Of a stretch of 64,000 nt of DNA, positions 32,265 through 40,993 are shown piece after piece (position 1 is the first letter of the stretch; the number at the start of each line of letters is the position of its first letter). The DNA lies in the NCBI RefSeq assembly GCF_900143095.1, contig NZ_FRDA01000001.1, positions 1 to 64,000 of the forward strand. Direction: 5' to 3'. Both the position numbers and the translations under genes were made by a program. Under the pieces are notes generated by a model, which had not been told where the DNA came from, ran no database searches, and saw only the letters and a list, made by a program, of their open reading frames with translations. Origin of the DNA: Pseudomonas asturiensis. Lineage in GTDB: Bacteria > Pseudomonadota > Gammaproteobacteria > Pseudomonadales > Pseudomonadaceae.

Positions 32265-32663
32265 ATGTCCTACTTCATCGCGCCGCTGGCGGCCGAACAA
32301 CTGGGCCGCTGGGAATGGCGGCTGATTCGCGATCTGGAGCTGGCTGACCCTGAGCATGGATTGATCGTCGTCCCGGCCGGCTACCTGACCAACTTCGCGA
32401 GCATCCGTGGCCTTCGCGTCTGGCTGGTGCTGATCTATGCGCTGCTGGTCGGCTACGGCAATGCGTCCTGCGCTGTGCACGACTGGCTCTACGATCAGGG
32501 CCTGCTGACCCGCCGCCAGTGCGACGACGTTCTCTACCGCGCCCTGCGCGCCGAAGGTGTCGCCCGCTGGCGCGCCTGGCTGTTTTGGGCCGGTGTCAGG
32601 CTCGGCGGCAAGTCCCACTACAACACGACTCCGGCCAGTCCGGGGTTTTCTTCGTCTGGATAG
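32265..32663 (+). CDS. DUF1353-family protein, 132 aa
   Basis: The sequence LIVVPAGYLTNFASIRGLRV, then SCAVHDWLYDQGLLTRRQCD and a C-terminal membrane-like WRAWLFWAGVRLGG segment match DUF1353, common in tailed phages near the lysis or tail genes. The His/Asp pair in AVHDWLY is invariant in the family. GGAGA precedes the ATG. Biochemical role unknown. Confidence 0.85.
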   Translation: MSYFIAPLAAEQLGRWEWRLIRDLELADPEHGLIVVPAGYLTNFASIRGLRVWLVLIYALLVGYGNASCAVHDWLYDQGLLTRRQCDDVLYRALRAEGVARWRAWLFWAGVRLGGKSHYNTTPASPGFSSSG

Positions 32664-32730
32664 CTCCCCCATTAGGCAAACTGATGAGTAGCGGTCATGA
32701 TTCTCTCATTATTGGATGGGGTGGTGAGTG

Positions 32731-33108
32731 ATGGAGATCAGACAGGTATTGGAGTGCTTCGCGGGCGAGTTTGGAGGGATTGCTTCCAAGTTTCATATTC
32801 GTCAGTTGAAGGTCAACGAGGCAGCAACTTGTTCTGAGAGTTACGTGGCTAATCCTGGCGTCTACGTCTTCTGGAAGCCAAACGCGGTGGTCAAAGTCGG
32901 TCGCCACCTCACAAATGCAAGGAAGCGAGCTCTAGAGCATATAGGCGCGAATACGGGTGGAACGATGGCTGATCTTGTCGGCTTGGAGGAAGCACGGCTG
33001 CTGTTATTTTCAGTTATCGATCCTGCCGACCGCCACTGGGTCGCCGCAGTAGAAATCTACCTTGAGTTCAAACTCAGCCCTGAGGTGAGATCTGCACGCC
33101 TCGGCTAA
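32731..33108 (+). CDS. GIY-YIG-like protein, 125 aa
   Basis: Residues about 42-75 read GVYVFWKPNAVVKVGRHLTN followed by ARKRALEH. This resembles the two strands, the conserved arginine and the helix of GIY-YIG nucleases, with GVY and VKVG replacing the canonical triplets. A glutamate in VEIYLEFKL near residue 110 could be the metal ligand. The protein is compact with no DNA-binding extension. Active nuclease or degenerate relative cannot be decided from the sequence. Confidence 0.6.
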   Translation: MEIRQVLECFAGEFGGIASKFHIRQLKVNEAATCSESYVANPGVYVFWKPNAVVKVGRHLTNARKRALEHIGANTGGTMADLVGLEEARLLLFSVIDPADRHWVAAVEIYLEFKLSPEVRSARLG

Positions 33109-33126
33109 ATCAACCTAATTACACGC

Positions 33127-33152
33127 AGCCCGCCACTGAGCGGGCTTTTTTT
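33127..33152 (+). terminator. Strong rightward terminator
   Basis: AGCCCGC (33127-33133) and GCGGGCT (33140-33146) followed by seven T in total. It ends the transcript from the GIY-YIG-like gene and faces the oppositely oriented HNH gene. Confidence 0.88.
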
Positions 33153-33165
33153 CGCCTGGAGAAAA

Positions 33166-33717
33166 CTAGGGTAGGGAGGCCCATCTCGTACCGCTTGCAA
33201 TGCGGCTTATCTGTGCAGGCGAAAGCCCGAACTCCGCTGCAAGTCGCCTACCTACACCTCGCCCCTCCGTTGAGGATCTGCGTCTGATCTCGGCAGCTTG
33301 CGCTTCGGTGATTTTTGCCGTAATGCAGCGTTCTCCGTCCTGCATCGTTCCGTGCTTACGCATATCCATTTGGTTTGCTCTGTGCGTATCCCATCGAAGG
33401 TTCAATACGCAGTTGTTTCCGGGATCTCCATCGTTGTGGGCGACATCGGAAAAGCCAGAAGGGTTCGGAATGAATGCCAGCGCTACTAACCGATGCGCCA
33501 GTCTTCGATGCGGCTTTGTCGAGCCTTCTTTTCTCAAAATAAACGCTACATACCCCTTAGAAGTGATCGATCCAGGAACCTCTACCGGTTCTGGCCTGAT
33601 ATCCGACTGTGGGTTTCTCCACGAACGCGCCTTCCTTCGATAGCTACGAAGCCTTCCATCTTCGCAGATTTCGTAGTGAGGGAACTCGCTAACTGTACGC
33701 CAAATGAGGTTATCCAT
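33166..33717 (-). CDS. NUMOD4/HNH homing-type endonuclease, 183 aa
   Basis: The N-terminus (WRTVSEFPHYEICEDGRLRS) is a NUMOD4-like motif, followed by HRLVALAFIPNPSGFSDVAH and NNCVLNLRWDTHRANQ typical of HNH homing enzymes. The C-terminal 50 residues form a helix-turn-helix (RRLAAEFGLSPAQISRIASG), probably giving sequence specificity. It runs against the late operon and shares its start region with the lysin gene (CATG, 33715-33718). Likely a free-standing selfish endonuclease. Confidence 0.88.
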   Translation of the reverse strand: MDNLIWRTVSEFPHYEICEDGRLRSYRRKARSWRNPQSDIRPEPVEVPGSITSKGYVAFILRKEGSTKPHRRLAHRLVALAFIPNPSGFSDVAHNDGDPGNNCVLNLRWDTHRANQMDMRKHGTMQDGERCITAKITEAQAAEIRRRSSTEGRGVGRRLAAEFGLSPAQISRIASGTRWASLP

Positions 33718-34168
33718 GATGAAAAAATTACCACGCGGAATTTCCAATAACAACCCCGGCAACATCGACTACAACTCCCGGAACGACTGGCAAGGCCAGA
33801 TCGGCATCGAGGAAGGCGTCGCCAAGCCACGCTTCGCCCGGTTCGACTCGCCCGAGAACGGGATCCGCGCCCTGGCCAAGCTGCTGATCAACTATCGCGG
33901 GAAGGACGGTACGCCTGGCATCGGCCTGCAGGGAATAGACACCGTGCGCGAGACGATCAACCGCTGGGCTCCGGCCGTGGAGAACAACACCGACGCTTAC
34001 GTCAGGGCGGTGTCAGCGGAAGCGGGCGTGCTGCCGAACGAGAGCATCAACATTCGGGATCGTCGCATTCTGCTGGCAGTGGTCACCGCCATCATCAAGC
34101 ATGAGAACGGCGGAAACCCCTACAGTCAGGCGGTGATTGCTGAGGGTGTGCGGCGGGCGCTGACATGA
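33716..34168 (+). CDS. Putative endolysin / virion lysin-like protein, 150 aa
   Basis: The opening RGISNNNPGNIDY, then RFDSPENGIRALAKLLINYR and a TVRETINRWAPAVENNTDAY block are shared with small phage proteins annotated as structural protein or lysozyme-like. GAGG six bases before ATG 33716 supports the start. No signal peptide. With holin and spanins at 11.5-12.4 kb and no lysin there, this is the best candidate for the murein hydrolase, though the catalytic residues are not certain. Confidence 0.72.
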   Translation: MMKKLPRGISNNNPGNIDYNSRNDWQGQIGIEEGVAKPRFARFDSPENGIRALAKLLINYRGKDGTPGIGLQGIDTVRETINRWAPAVENNTDAYVRAVSAEAGVLPNESINIRDRRILLAVVTAIIKHENGGNPYSQAVIAEGVRRALT

Positions 34169-34238
34169 GCGAGATAAAAACGATAGGCCGTCGTCTGGAA
34201 CAAGGGTGAGCGGGTTCGCATACCGGTTCGGCGGCGCA
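34169..34238. other. Short gap between convergent genes
   Basis: Seventy bases after the lysin stop, with no clear hairpin terminator and no gene. Confidence 0.4.
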
Positions 34239-34610
34239 TCAGTCGCTTGCAGGCTCAACCCGATTACTCAGCCTTTCCCCCCAAGACTCAGGGCCGATAC
34301 CAGCTTCTCGCATCACCTCTCGGTGCTGGTTTATTACGTACTGCTGCGAGTTGATCTTGCCCCATGAGTCAGCCGCTTTGCGCAGCAGGTCGGACACTCG
34401 GCTTTCTGCATCGCGAAGCTTGACCGACAGTCTGTCGCGCTCGACCGATGCGGTATTGTGCATGTCGATCAGCTTGGCCAGGTGCTGCCGGTACCGGGCC
34501 ACCTCATCACGCAGCAACCGGTTCTCTTCGTTGATGAGGTGGGCATGCTGCCGGATCATTTGTTCTTCGGTTGGGTTGTAAGGCCAATCGTCGGCGACGT
34601 CGATATCCAT
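34239..34610 (-). CDS. SOS-box-controlled coiled-coil protein, 123 aa
   Basis: Almost entirely helical; residues about 20-95 form a predicted coiled coil with conserved arginine/leucine spacing (LLRDEVARYRQHLAKLIDMH). No membrane segment or catalytic motif. A LexA box lies 18-33 bases upstream of the start, so it is expected to be repressed by LexA and induced by DNA damage. It is the last gene before the right phage end. Function unknown. Confidence 0.7.
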   Translation of the reverse strand: MDIDVADDWPYNPTEEQMIRQHAHLINEENRLLRDEVARYRQHLAKLIDMHNTASVERDRLSVKLRDAESRVSDLLRKAADSWGKINSQQYVINQHREVMREAGIGPESWGERLSNRVEPASD

Positions 34611-34627
34611 GATGTGATTCTCAAATG

Positions 34628-34643
34628 CTGTATGTGTATACAG
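34628..34643. promoter_or_regulatory. LexA (SOS) box
   Basis: CTG-TATGTGTATA-CAG, an excellent match to the CTG-N10-CAG LexA consensus. It sits upstream of the coiled-coil gene, where a promoter would be expected on the minus strand. Confidence 0.8.
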
Positions 34644-34868
34644 TAGTTGAGTCTTTCAGATTTGGGGAGTGGTGTTCGTCGGCAGGACGCCGGGGATGGG
34701 GTGATTACGCGTGGTTGGTCTTGAAAACCTCCCCGAAACGCTACTGTAAGCATCTGATTTTATGGGGATAGTTAAGGCGGTAAACGCAAAGCTTAAAAAG
34801 GTTGTTTTTGTGGGTAACTATTTGAATAGAAAGAGATATTAGGGATTTATTGGGGCGTTCCAGTCGGC
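34644..34868. other. Right prophage end and probable attachment junction
   Basis: No gene is seen from 34644 to 34838, and the DNA is AT-rich near 34760-34850. The sensor kinase frame enters from the right and ends at 34839 with the residues DWNAPINP, right after the receiver-domain aspartate region. The expected DWN-x-P-x-x-DG continuation is absent, so the phage-host junction probably lies within about 34839-34868. The core sequence cannot be defined without the left end. Confidence 0.5.
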
Positions 34869-37800
34869 GACCACCAGATCGAAGTGGTTGCCCAGCCAGC
34901 GCTCCAGTCCTTGTGCACCGTTCTCGGCGACCTCGCAGCGATGCCCCAGAAAACCCAGTTGCTCGCACAGGAGCAACCGGTTGGCCGGGTGATCATCGAC
35001 GATCAGGATGTGCAGAACGTGGGTCGCTGCTGGCGGCGGATCACGCTGAACGGGGAGGTTGAGCGCGGGGTCCAGCGGGGTGAGCAGCAGATGCATGTTG
35101 ATCTGCGTGCCTTTTCCAGGTTCGCTGGTCAGCGTCAGGGTGCCACCCATCATCTCGCACAGGCTGCGACAGATGACCAGCCCCAGGCCTGCACCGGTAC
35201 GGGCCATCTGACCGTTGTTGTCGACCTGGGCAAAGGGCTCGAACAACCTGCGCTGGTCTTCGGCGCTGATGCCGATGCCGCTGTCCTGCACGGTGACATG
35301 GAGCTGAAGCTGACTGGAGTCGGGTATCTCGCTGGCCTGCAGGACGACCCTGACTTCACCTCGCTGGGTGAACTTGATGGCATTGCTGACCAGGTTCGAG
35401 AGGATCTGCTTGAAGCGTAACGGGTCGAGCAGTACATCAGTATTGATCCGGCTGTCCAGTTCAAGCGCCAGGACCAGGTTTTTCTGTCGTGCCAACCCCT
35501 CGAAGACCCTCACGACCGATTCCACCAGTTGCCTGAGATTGGCGCGTTCCGGGTTGAGCGCCAATCGGCCTGATTCGATGCGGGCGATGTCGAGAATATC
35601 GCCGATCAGATCCAGCAGTTCCTTTGCCGACCCATAGGCGACTTCGATCGCCGATCGGTCCAGTTCGCCCTGATCGGCGCGCTTGAGTGCCAGTTCGAGC
35701 ATGCCGATCACGGCGTTCATGGGGGTGCGGATCTCATGACTCATGGTGGTCAGGAACGTGCTCTTGGCGCGGTTGGCGGCATCGGCCTGCTCCTTGGCCG
35801 TCTGCAGATCCTCGATAAGCTGGCGGCGCTCGCTGATGTCGATCCAGCCACCAATAATGCCTTGCACTTCCCCCAGCGTGTCACGGAAGGGCAGGATCCA
35901 GTGATAGATGGTCAACTCCCTGTCGCCGATATGCAGCGTGCGATCCAGGACCATTGCGGTGTTGCTGTCCATGACGCGCTGGTAGTCGGCAGCGTATTCC
36001 TTGGCTTCGAATGCGTTGCTGAAAATACCGTCGGTGGCGCTCTTGCCGATGATGTCCTCGCGCCGGGCCGTGAACGCTGTCAGGTAACTGTCGTTGCACA
36101 TGCGCAGCAGGCCTTCCCGGTCACGCACGTAAATGGGGTGAGGCGTCCCATCGACCAGAGCGCGCATGAACTCGAATTGATCGCCAAGCGCTCGTTCCGC
36201 TGCCTCACGCTGCTTGATCTGGCGACGCATGTAGGCATTCCAGGCCAGCAGGGCCATCAGCAGCAGCCCGGCTCCGGTCAGAATCTGGTAGATCAGTCGC
36301 TGGTAGTCATGCCAGTTAGCGCCGGCAGGTGAGTAGGAGCGCCAGCGATTGTTGATCACCGCCATTTCCTGTGGCGCGATACTGGCCAGCGCCTTATCGA
36401 GGATCGAACTCAGTTCGGTGGCGTTGCGGGAGGTTGCCATGGAAATCAGCGCCTGATCATCGCCTGCGGTGGCGGTGATCTGCAATCGGTCGCCGAAGAT
36501 GCCGGAGGACAGAAAGTAGTTGGCGCTGAGCAGCGAGGTGACGGTGCCTTCGGTTCTGCCCAGTGCCAGCATGTCCAGCGCCTGGAACGGATTGTCGACT
36601 TCCACCGCCACGATTTCAGGGTGCTCACGGCGTAGCCAGTTCAGGAGCGAGCTGCCTCGGGTAACGGACAGTCGCTTGCCTTTCAGCTGCTCCAGGTGGA
36701 TCGGCGAGCCCGTATCCTTGCGTGTCACGAGCACGAAAGACGTGTCGATGTAAGGGCGGCTGAACGTCAGCTGGTCCTCGCGCTCGTCGCTGGAATCCAG
36801 TGCACCGATCATGTCTGCCTGACCCTGACTGACCTGATTCATCATGTCGCCCAGACTTGCTGCGCGCTGGACCTCGAATCTCAGCCCGGTCCGCAATCGT
36901 ATCTGCTCAAGCACCTCTGCCGTGATACCGCGAAAGTTGCCTGAGGTATCGAAGAATGTCAGGGGTGCATAGACCTCGTTGACCAGGACGCGCACCGTCG
37001 GATGCTGGGCGATCCAGCGCTCCTCCCGCTGGGTCAGTTGCAGTTTCTGGTCAGTGAGCAGCAAGTCGCTGCCGGCGCTCCAGCGCTTGGAAATGTCGAT
37101 GCGCTCGTCAACAGGTATGGCCTTGAGCGTCTGGTTGATGATGCCCAGCAATAGTGTGTTTTCCTGCCTGACGGCGAAACTGAAGCCTTCGGCCTCATGC
37201 TTGCCGAAGTTGGCCATCTGTACGTTGTTCAGATAGCCCTTGTTGATCACGTATTGGGTCGAGATGGTATCGCCCAGAAACACGTCTGCCTGATTGAAGG
37301 CGACAGCGTTTATCGCGCTTTGAAAGGACGGGTAGGTACGCAGGGTTGCGTTGGGGTAGGTCGCCTTGACGTCGGACAGGGGCAGGTAGTGATAGACCAT
37401 GCTCAGGCGCATCCCCAGCAGTCCATCGGTCAGCGGGCGCGTTTCCCCTATGCGTGTGACCAGTACCGGTTGATCAACCGAATAAGGCTGCGACAGGAGG
37501 ATGCCACGGTCCCTGGCTTCGAATCCATTGGCCGTTCCCAGCAGATCGATCTCACCGTCGATGAGGGCTCTCATGGCCGCGTCCCGTGTGTCGAAGCGCT
37601 GGATCCGGACGGGCAGGTCCAGTGCACGGGAAATGATTCCCGCGTAATCGGCAGTGATGCCTTCGTAGTCGCTGCCAGAGACAGTGATGTCGAAGGGGGG
37701 ATAGTCGGGTGCCGAGGTGCCGAGGATCAGCTCGCGCTTGCTGCGTACCCATTGCCATTGAGGGCTTTCCAGCTTCACGTCCATGTGAGCCGGGCTTGAA

Positions 37801-37907
37801 CGACCGAGCAAGGTATAGCTGTCGGCGGCCTCGAGGCGGGCTTGCATGCCCCAGCCCAGGAACAGGCTGGTGGCCAGTATCAGGAAATGCTTGAAGCGCT
37901 TGGACAT
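34839..37907 (-). CDS. BvgS-like hybrid sensor kinase, truncated in the receiver domain, 1022 aa
   Basis: A signal peptide (about 1-27) is followed by two periplasmic SBP_bac_3 (Venus flytrap) domains (about 60-285 and 305-530), one membrane helix near 540-560 (LLLMALLAWNAYMRR), a PAS domain (about 585-700), HisKA with SHEIRTPMNAV near 724, and HATPase with NLVSNAIKFT and GAGLGLVICRS. A receiver domain begins (HILIVDDHPANRLLLCEQLG) but ends at DWNAPINP. The rest of the receiver and the Hpt domain typical of BvgS/EvgS are missing. ATG 37907 is preferred to a GTG at 37919. Phosphotransfer to its regulator is probably broken. Confidence 0.9.
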   Translation of the reverse strand: MSKRFKHFLILATSLFLGWGMQARLEAADSYTLLGRSSPAHMDVKLESPQWQWVRSKRELILGTSAPDYPPFDITVSGSDYEGITADYAGIISRALDLPVRIQRFDTRDAAMRALIDGEIDLLGTANGFEARDRGILLSQPYSVDQPVLVTRIGETRPLTDGLLGMRLSMVYHYLPLSDVKATYPNATLRTYPSFQSAINAVAFNQADVFLGDTISTQYVINKGYLNNVQMANFGKHEAEGFSFAVRQENTLLLGIINQTLKAIPVDERIDISKRWSAGSDLLLTDQKLQLTQREERWIAQHPTVRVLVNEVYAPLTFFDTSGNFRGITAEVLEQIRLRTGLRFEVQRAASLGDMMNQVSQGQADMIGALDSSDEREDQLTFSRPYIDTSFVLVTRKDTGSPIHLEQLKGKRLSVTRGSSLLNWLRREHPEIVAVEVDNPFQALDMLALGRTEGTVTSLLSANYFLSSGIFGDRLQITATAGDDQALISMATSRNATELSSILDKALASIAPQEMAVINNRWRSYSPAGANWHDYQRLIYQILTGAGLLLMALLAWNAYMRRQIKQREAAERALGDQFEFMRALVDGTPHPIYVRDREGLLRMCNDSYLTAFTARREDIIGKSATDGIFSNAFEAKEYAADYQRVMDSNTAMVLDRTLHIGDRELTIYHWILPFRDTLGEVQGIIGGWIDISERRQLIEDLQTAKEQADAANRAKSTFLTTMSHEIRTPMNAVIGMLELALKRADQGELDRSAIEVAYGSAKELLDLIGDILDIARIESGRLALNPERANLRQLVESVVRVFEGLARQKNLVLALELDSRINTDVLLDPLRFKQILSNLVSNAIKFTQRGEVRVVLQASEIPDSSQLQLHVTVQDSGIGISAEDQRRLFEPFAQVDNNGQMARTGAGLGLVICRSLCEMMGGTLTLTSEPGKGTQINMHLLLTPLDPALNLPVQRDPPPAATHVLHILIVDDHPANRLLLCEQLGFLGHRCEVAENGAQGLERWLGNHFDLVVADWNAPINP

Positions 37908-37915
37908 CCGGTCTC

Positions 37916-38542
37916 TCACACTAGCGCGTTGCGTTTTGCCATCTCGATAAGTTCTACCAAGGTTTTTGTTTTCAGTTTCTGCATCAGTCGCGTTTTGTAT
38001 GTGCTGACCGTCTTGTTGCTGAGGAACATGCCTTTGGCTATTTCCTTGTTGGAACGGCCCTGGGCAAACAATTGCAATACCATCAGCTCGCGGTCGTTGA
38101 CCAACTTGAACAGTTCGATTTCGCTGGGGTGCCCATCTTCACGAACAGCGGGCGCCAATGCCTGGCTGGGGAAGTAATTGTAGCCGGATAATACCGCTTT
38201 CACCGAACTCAGCAATTCACTGAGGTCTTCCTGCTTGCACACATAGCCGGCAGCACCGGACTGCATGCAGCGGATGGCGAACAGCCTGGGGGTCTGGGAA
38301 GTCAGCACCAGGATCTTGGAGGGCAGGCCCATGGTGTTGAAGCGGGCCAGGACTTCCAGGCCGTCAAGCTTGGGGATGCTGATGTCGAGGATGATCAGGT
38401 CGGGCATGCATTCGCGGACCATCTGCATGGCATCCACACCATTATCGGTCTCGCCAACCACCTCGTAGTTCTCGTTCTCGAGCAGCATTCTCACAGCCAG
38501 TCGAACAACAGGGTGGTCGTCGATGATAAAAACTGAGTTCAT
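37916..38542 (-). CDS. NarL/FixJ-type response regulator (BvgA-like), 208 aa
   Basis: Receiver domain (about 1-120) with phosphoacceptor aspartate in DLIILDISIPKLDGLEV and the lysine of YVCKQED; LuxR-type HTH at about 145-205 (VLQLFAQGRSNKEIAKGMFL). The stop TGA is nine bases upstream of the kinase ATG, the usual BvgA-BvgS operon layout. It is intact, so it may now depend on other phosphodonors. Target genes are not evident. Confidence 0.92.
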   Translation of the reverse strand: MNSVFIIDDHPVVRLAVRMLLENENYEVVGETDNGVDAMQMVRECMPDLIILDISIPKLDGLEVLARFNTMGLPSKILVLTSQTPRLFAIRCMQSGAAGYVCKQEDLSELLSSVKAVLSGYNYFPSQALAPAVREDGHPSEIELFKLVNDRELMVLQLFAQGRSNKEIAKGMFLSNKTVSTYKTRLMQKLKTKTLVELIEMAKRNALV

Positions 38543-38852
38543 ATTTCAATCCATACAAGCAGCGAAGAAAGCGCGCACCTTAGCTCAGATGTTCGGGCAG
38601 GCACATGAAGAGACTTGGTCGGCAGGCATATATAGGAAAGTTCCTACAGTATTTAGAGTATCGGAGTACGTAAATGCCTACTTTTATTGCGCTTTGTTTA
38701 AAAGCATGTCGCGCTTCAGTGTGACGATTAGTTGAAGAGTTACACCTCTGTTTATTGCGTTTGGGAATTAGCCTTCATGGTTGTCACTGATTTCCCAAGG
38801 TACTGTCGGTTATCCGGCGCGCGCGTCGGGTCGTCGGTACGGGCAGACTGTG
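38543..38852. other. Intergenic region, 310 bases
   Basis: No supported gene. AT-rich from about 38630 to 38770, which may hold the promoter of the response regulator/kinase operon read leftwards. No clear terminator. Confidence 0.4.
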
Positions 38853-39251
38853 TCAGGCCGTCAGCGGCGGCTCGGCCAGCAGGCGTACAAGATCCGGTCC
38901 ATGCAGCGGTTTGCTCAGGCAGCCCAGCAGCGGTACGCCTTGCTCGCTTGCCAGTGACGCCAGATCCAGCAATTGCGTCGCGGGCAGGCCACTCAGGACA
39001 ATGGCCTGACGTGCCAGGCCTCGTCTGAACGCTTCGCTGATCAGGTCCAGGCCGGGCTGATCCGGCAGGCATTGGTCACACAGGATGAGGTCGTAAGGCT
39101 GCGGACTGCGCTCCATTGCAGCCATGGCTTCGCCAGCCGTGAGGACCGGGGTAAGCAGAAAGTACCCTTGGCTGTTGAGCAGGATTTGTGTGGCGATCAG
39201 TTGAAAAGGATGATCCTCCACCAACAGGATTCGCAGATTGTGCTTGAACAT
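38853..39251 (-). CDS. Single-domain response regulator, 132 aa
   Basis: One receiver domain: acidic pair in ILLVEDHPFQ, phosphoacceptor aspartate in LILCDQCLPDQPG, serine in IVLSGLPAT and lysine in GCLSKPL. No output domain. The start is ATG 39251; a longer frame is open upstream but has an unusual proline/arginine composition. Its position upstream of the BvgA/BvgS-like pair suggests it belongs to the same phosphorelay. Confidence 0.85.
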   Translation of the reverse strand: MFKHNLRILLVEDHPFQLIATQILLNSQGYFLLTPVLTAGEAMAAMERSPQPYDLILCDQCLPDQPGLDLISEAFRRGLARQAIVLSGLPATQLLDLASLASEQGVPLLGCLSKPLHGPDLVRLLAEPPLTA

Positions 39252-39598
39252 GAGTTTTCCGGCTGAGAGCTGACGAAGCAGGGAAGAAGCGAGCCGGGGC
39301 GATACCTGCCTGCGGCCTGCAGCGGCGCGGACAGTTGGGCACCTCACCGGTTCGGCCATTGAAGTGGCGGGATTATTGGGGGGGAGCCGGAAAGGCTGCG
39401 ATAGGATTCGTCCTATAAGTGTGTAGGACTCACCCTAACAAGTTGTGCGAACGAGTCGTGAGCAAAGGCAAGACGAGGTAAAAGCCGAAGAAAGACCGGT
39501 GGGGCCGCCAGCGACCCCAAACGCTCAATCGAGCACTTCTTGCCTGTCTCCTGTGCCGTGCTGCGCACCTGATGACTCAGCTGCGCAGTCTGCAGCGT
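39252..39598. other. Intergenic region, 347 bases
   Basis: Holds no convincing gene. A short repeated TAGGA motif occurs near 39399-39428 (ATAGGATTCGTCCTATAAG), an imperfect dyad that could be an operator for the upstream regulator gene. No clear terminator for dgt is visible. Confidence 0.35.
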
Positions 39599-40939
39599 TC
39601 AGATTTGCCCTGAACGGCCGGTCATTTCTCGGGCCATCTCTGTGGCGTAACTGTCGGTCATGCCCGCGATGAAATCGATCATGCGCAGGAACGACGCGTG
39701 CAGAGGGGCCTTGGGATCTGGCGCGCTGCTGCCCAGCAGGTCGAGAATGCGTCGATGCTTGAAGGACGGTGTGCGTCCACCGTACTGCTCGACCGCCGCG
39801 CCGCAAAAGGCGTTGAGCAGGATTTCCAGGGTGGTGTACGCGCCGATCTCATGCAGGGTCTTGCGCTTGTCCTGAAAAATCTTTTTGCGCGCCATGTCCT
39901 TGGCGTCCAGCACGCAACGTTTTGCCGGACCGTGCATGTGCTCCACCAGATCGCCATGCAGCGTGCCCGCCAGCAGAGCATCCTGTTGCTCGACGAAGGC
40001 GCTGGCCGCCGCATCGGTCAAATGCTCGATGGCCTTGCCGCGCAGGATGGCCAGTTTGCGGCGCCGCGACCCGTCGGGGCCGAGCTGTCGATAGGTTTCC
40101 GGCAAGTCGTCGCCCACCAGACCGAGCAACAGGGCTTCGACCTCGGCGTAGTCCAGCAGGTCCATCTCCAGACCGTCCTCAAGGTCGATGAGGGCGTAGC
40201 AGATATCGTCGGCTGCCTCCATCAGGTACACCAGCGGATGCCGCGCCCAGCGTTGCTCCTCGAGCTGCGGCAGACCCAGCCTGGCTGCGATCTGCTCAAG
40301 AATCGGCAGCTCGCTTTGATAGCAACCGAATTTGTGTTTCTTGTAACCCAGCGAGTCAGCGTGGCGGGCTGTCCATGGGTACTTGAGGTAAGTGCCCAGC
40401 GTCGCATACGTCAGGCGGGTGCCACCGTCGAACTGGTGGTATTCCAGTTGCGTCAACACGCGAAAGCCCTGTGCGTTGCCTTCGAAATTCAGGAAGTCGT
40501 TACGTTCGACGTCGCTCATTGCATCCAGCCAGCCACGTCCGGCCGCGTGATTGAACCAGTTGCGAATGGCGTCTTCGCCTGAATGACCAAACGGAGGGTT
40601 GCCAATGTCATGCGCCAGGCACGCCGACTGAATCACCATGCCCAGATCGCTGGGGTCGCACCAGTCGGGCAGGGCGCTGCGCAGGGTTTCACCGACCCGC
40701 ATGCCCAGCGAGCGTCCGACGCAACTGACTTCCAGCGAGTGGGTCAGGCGAGTATGGATATGGTCGTTGCTGGTGACAGGATGAACCTGGGTCTTGCGTC
40801 CCAGACGGCGAAAGGCACCCGAAAAGATGATGCGGTCATGGTCCTTGTGGAAAGGACTGCGCCCCAGCTCTTCAGGGCTGTGCAGGGTCTTGCCGAGTCG
40901 TTCGCGGTTAAGCAGGGTTTGCCAATCCAAGGCGTTCAC
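39599..40939 (-). CDS. dgt: dGTP triphosphohydrolase, 446 aa
   Basis: Hydrolyses dGTP to deoxyguanosine and triphosphate. HD-domain metal-binding motifs are present: [11 protein letters not shown] near residue 65 and [15 protein letters not shown] near 110. The opening [20 protein letters not shown] and [17 protein letters not shown] are conserved across dGTPases. The length fits the dGTPase-like type 1/2 family. It follows the EAL gene by 54 bases on the same strand. dGTPases also limit phage replication in some hosts, but there is no direct sign of that here. Confidence 0.92.
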   Translation of the reverse strand: MNALDWQTLLNRERLGKTLHSPEELGRSPFHKDHDRIIFSGAFRRLGRKTQVHPVTSNDHIHTRLTHSLEVSCVGRSLGMRVGETLRSALPDWCDPSDLGMVIQSACLAHDIGNPPFGHSGEDAIRNWFNHAAGRGWLDAMSDVERNDFLNFEGNAQGFRVLTQLEYHQFDGGTRLTYATLGTYLKYPWTARHADSLGYKKHKFGCYQSELPILEQIAARLGLPQLEEQRWARHPLVYLMEAADDICYALIDLEDGLEMDLLDYAEVEALLLGLVGDDLPETYRQLGPDGSRRRKLAILRGKAIEHLTDAAASAFVEQQDALLAGTLHGDLVEHMHGPAKRCVLDAKDMARKKIFQDKRKTLHEIGAYTTLEILLNAFCGAAVEQYGGRTPSFKHRRILDLLGSSAPDPKAPLHASFLRMIDFIAGMTDSYATEMAREMTGRSGQI

Positions 40940-40993
40940 TCCGTCAGTCGTTTGGGGCTAGCTTCCCGGTTCGACGCTCGCGCCGCAAGGCTT

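Larger units (their letters stand above)
1..34865. mobile_element. Lambdoid HK97-like siphovirus prophage, left end outside the window
   Basis: Gene order is that of a temperate siphovirus: early leftward operon, CI/Cro immunity region, O/P replication genes, YbcO/RusA-type nin genes, Q antiterminator, holin and spanins, HNH, terminase, HK97-type head genes, tail genes, tape measure, spike and lysin. The set looks complete and uninterrupted, so the element may be inducible; this is inference. The right limit is placed where the host sensor kinase reading frame breaks off (about 34839-34868). No host gene is visible at the left edge, so the left attachment site lies upstream of base 1. Confidence 0.93.
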
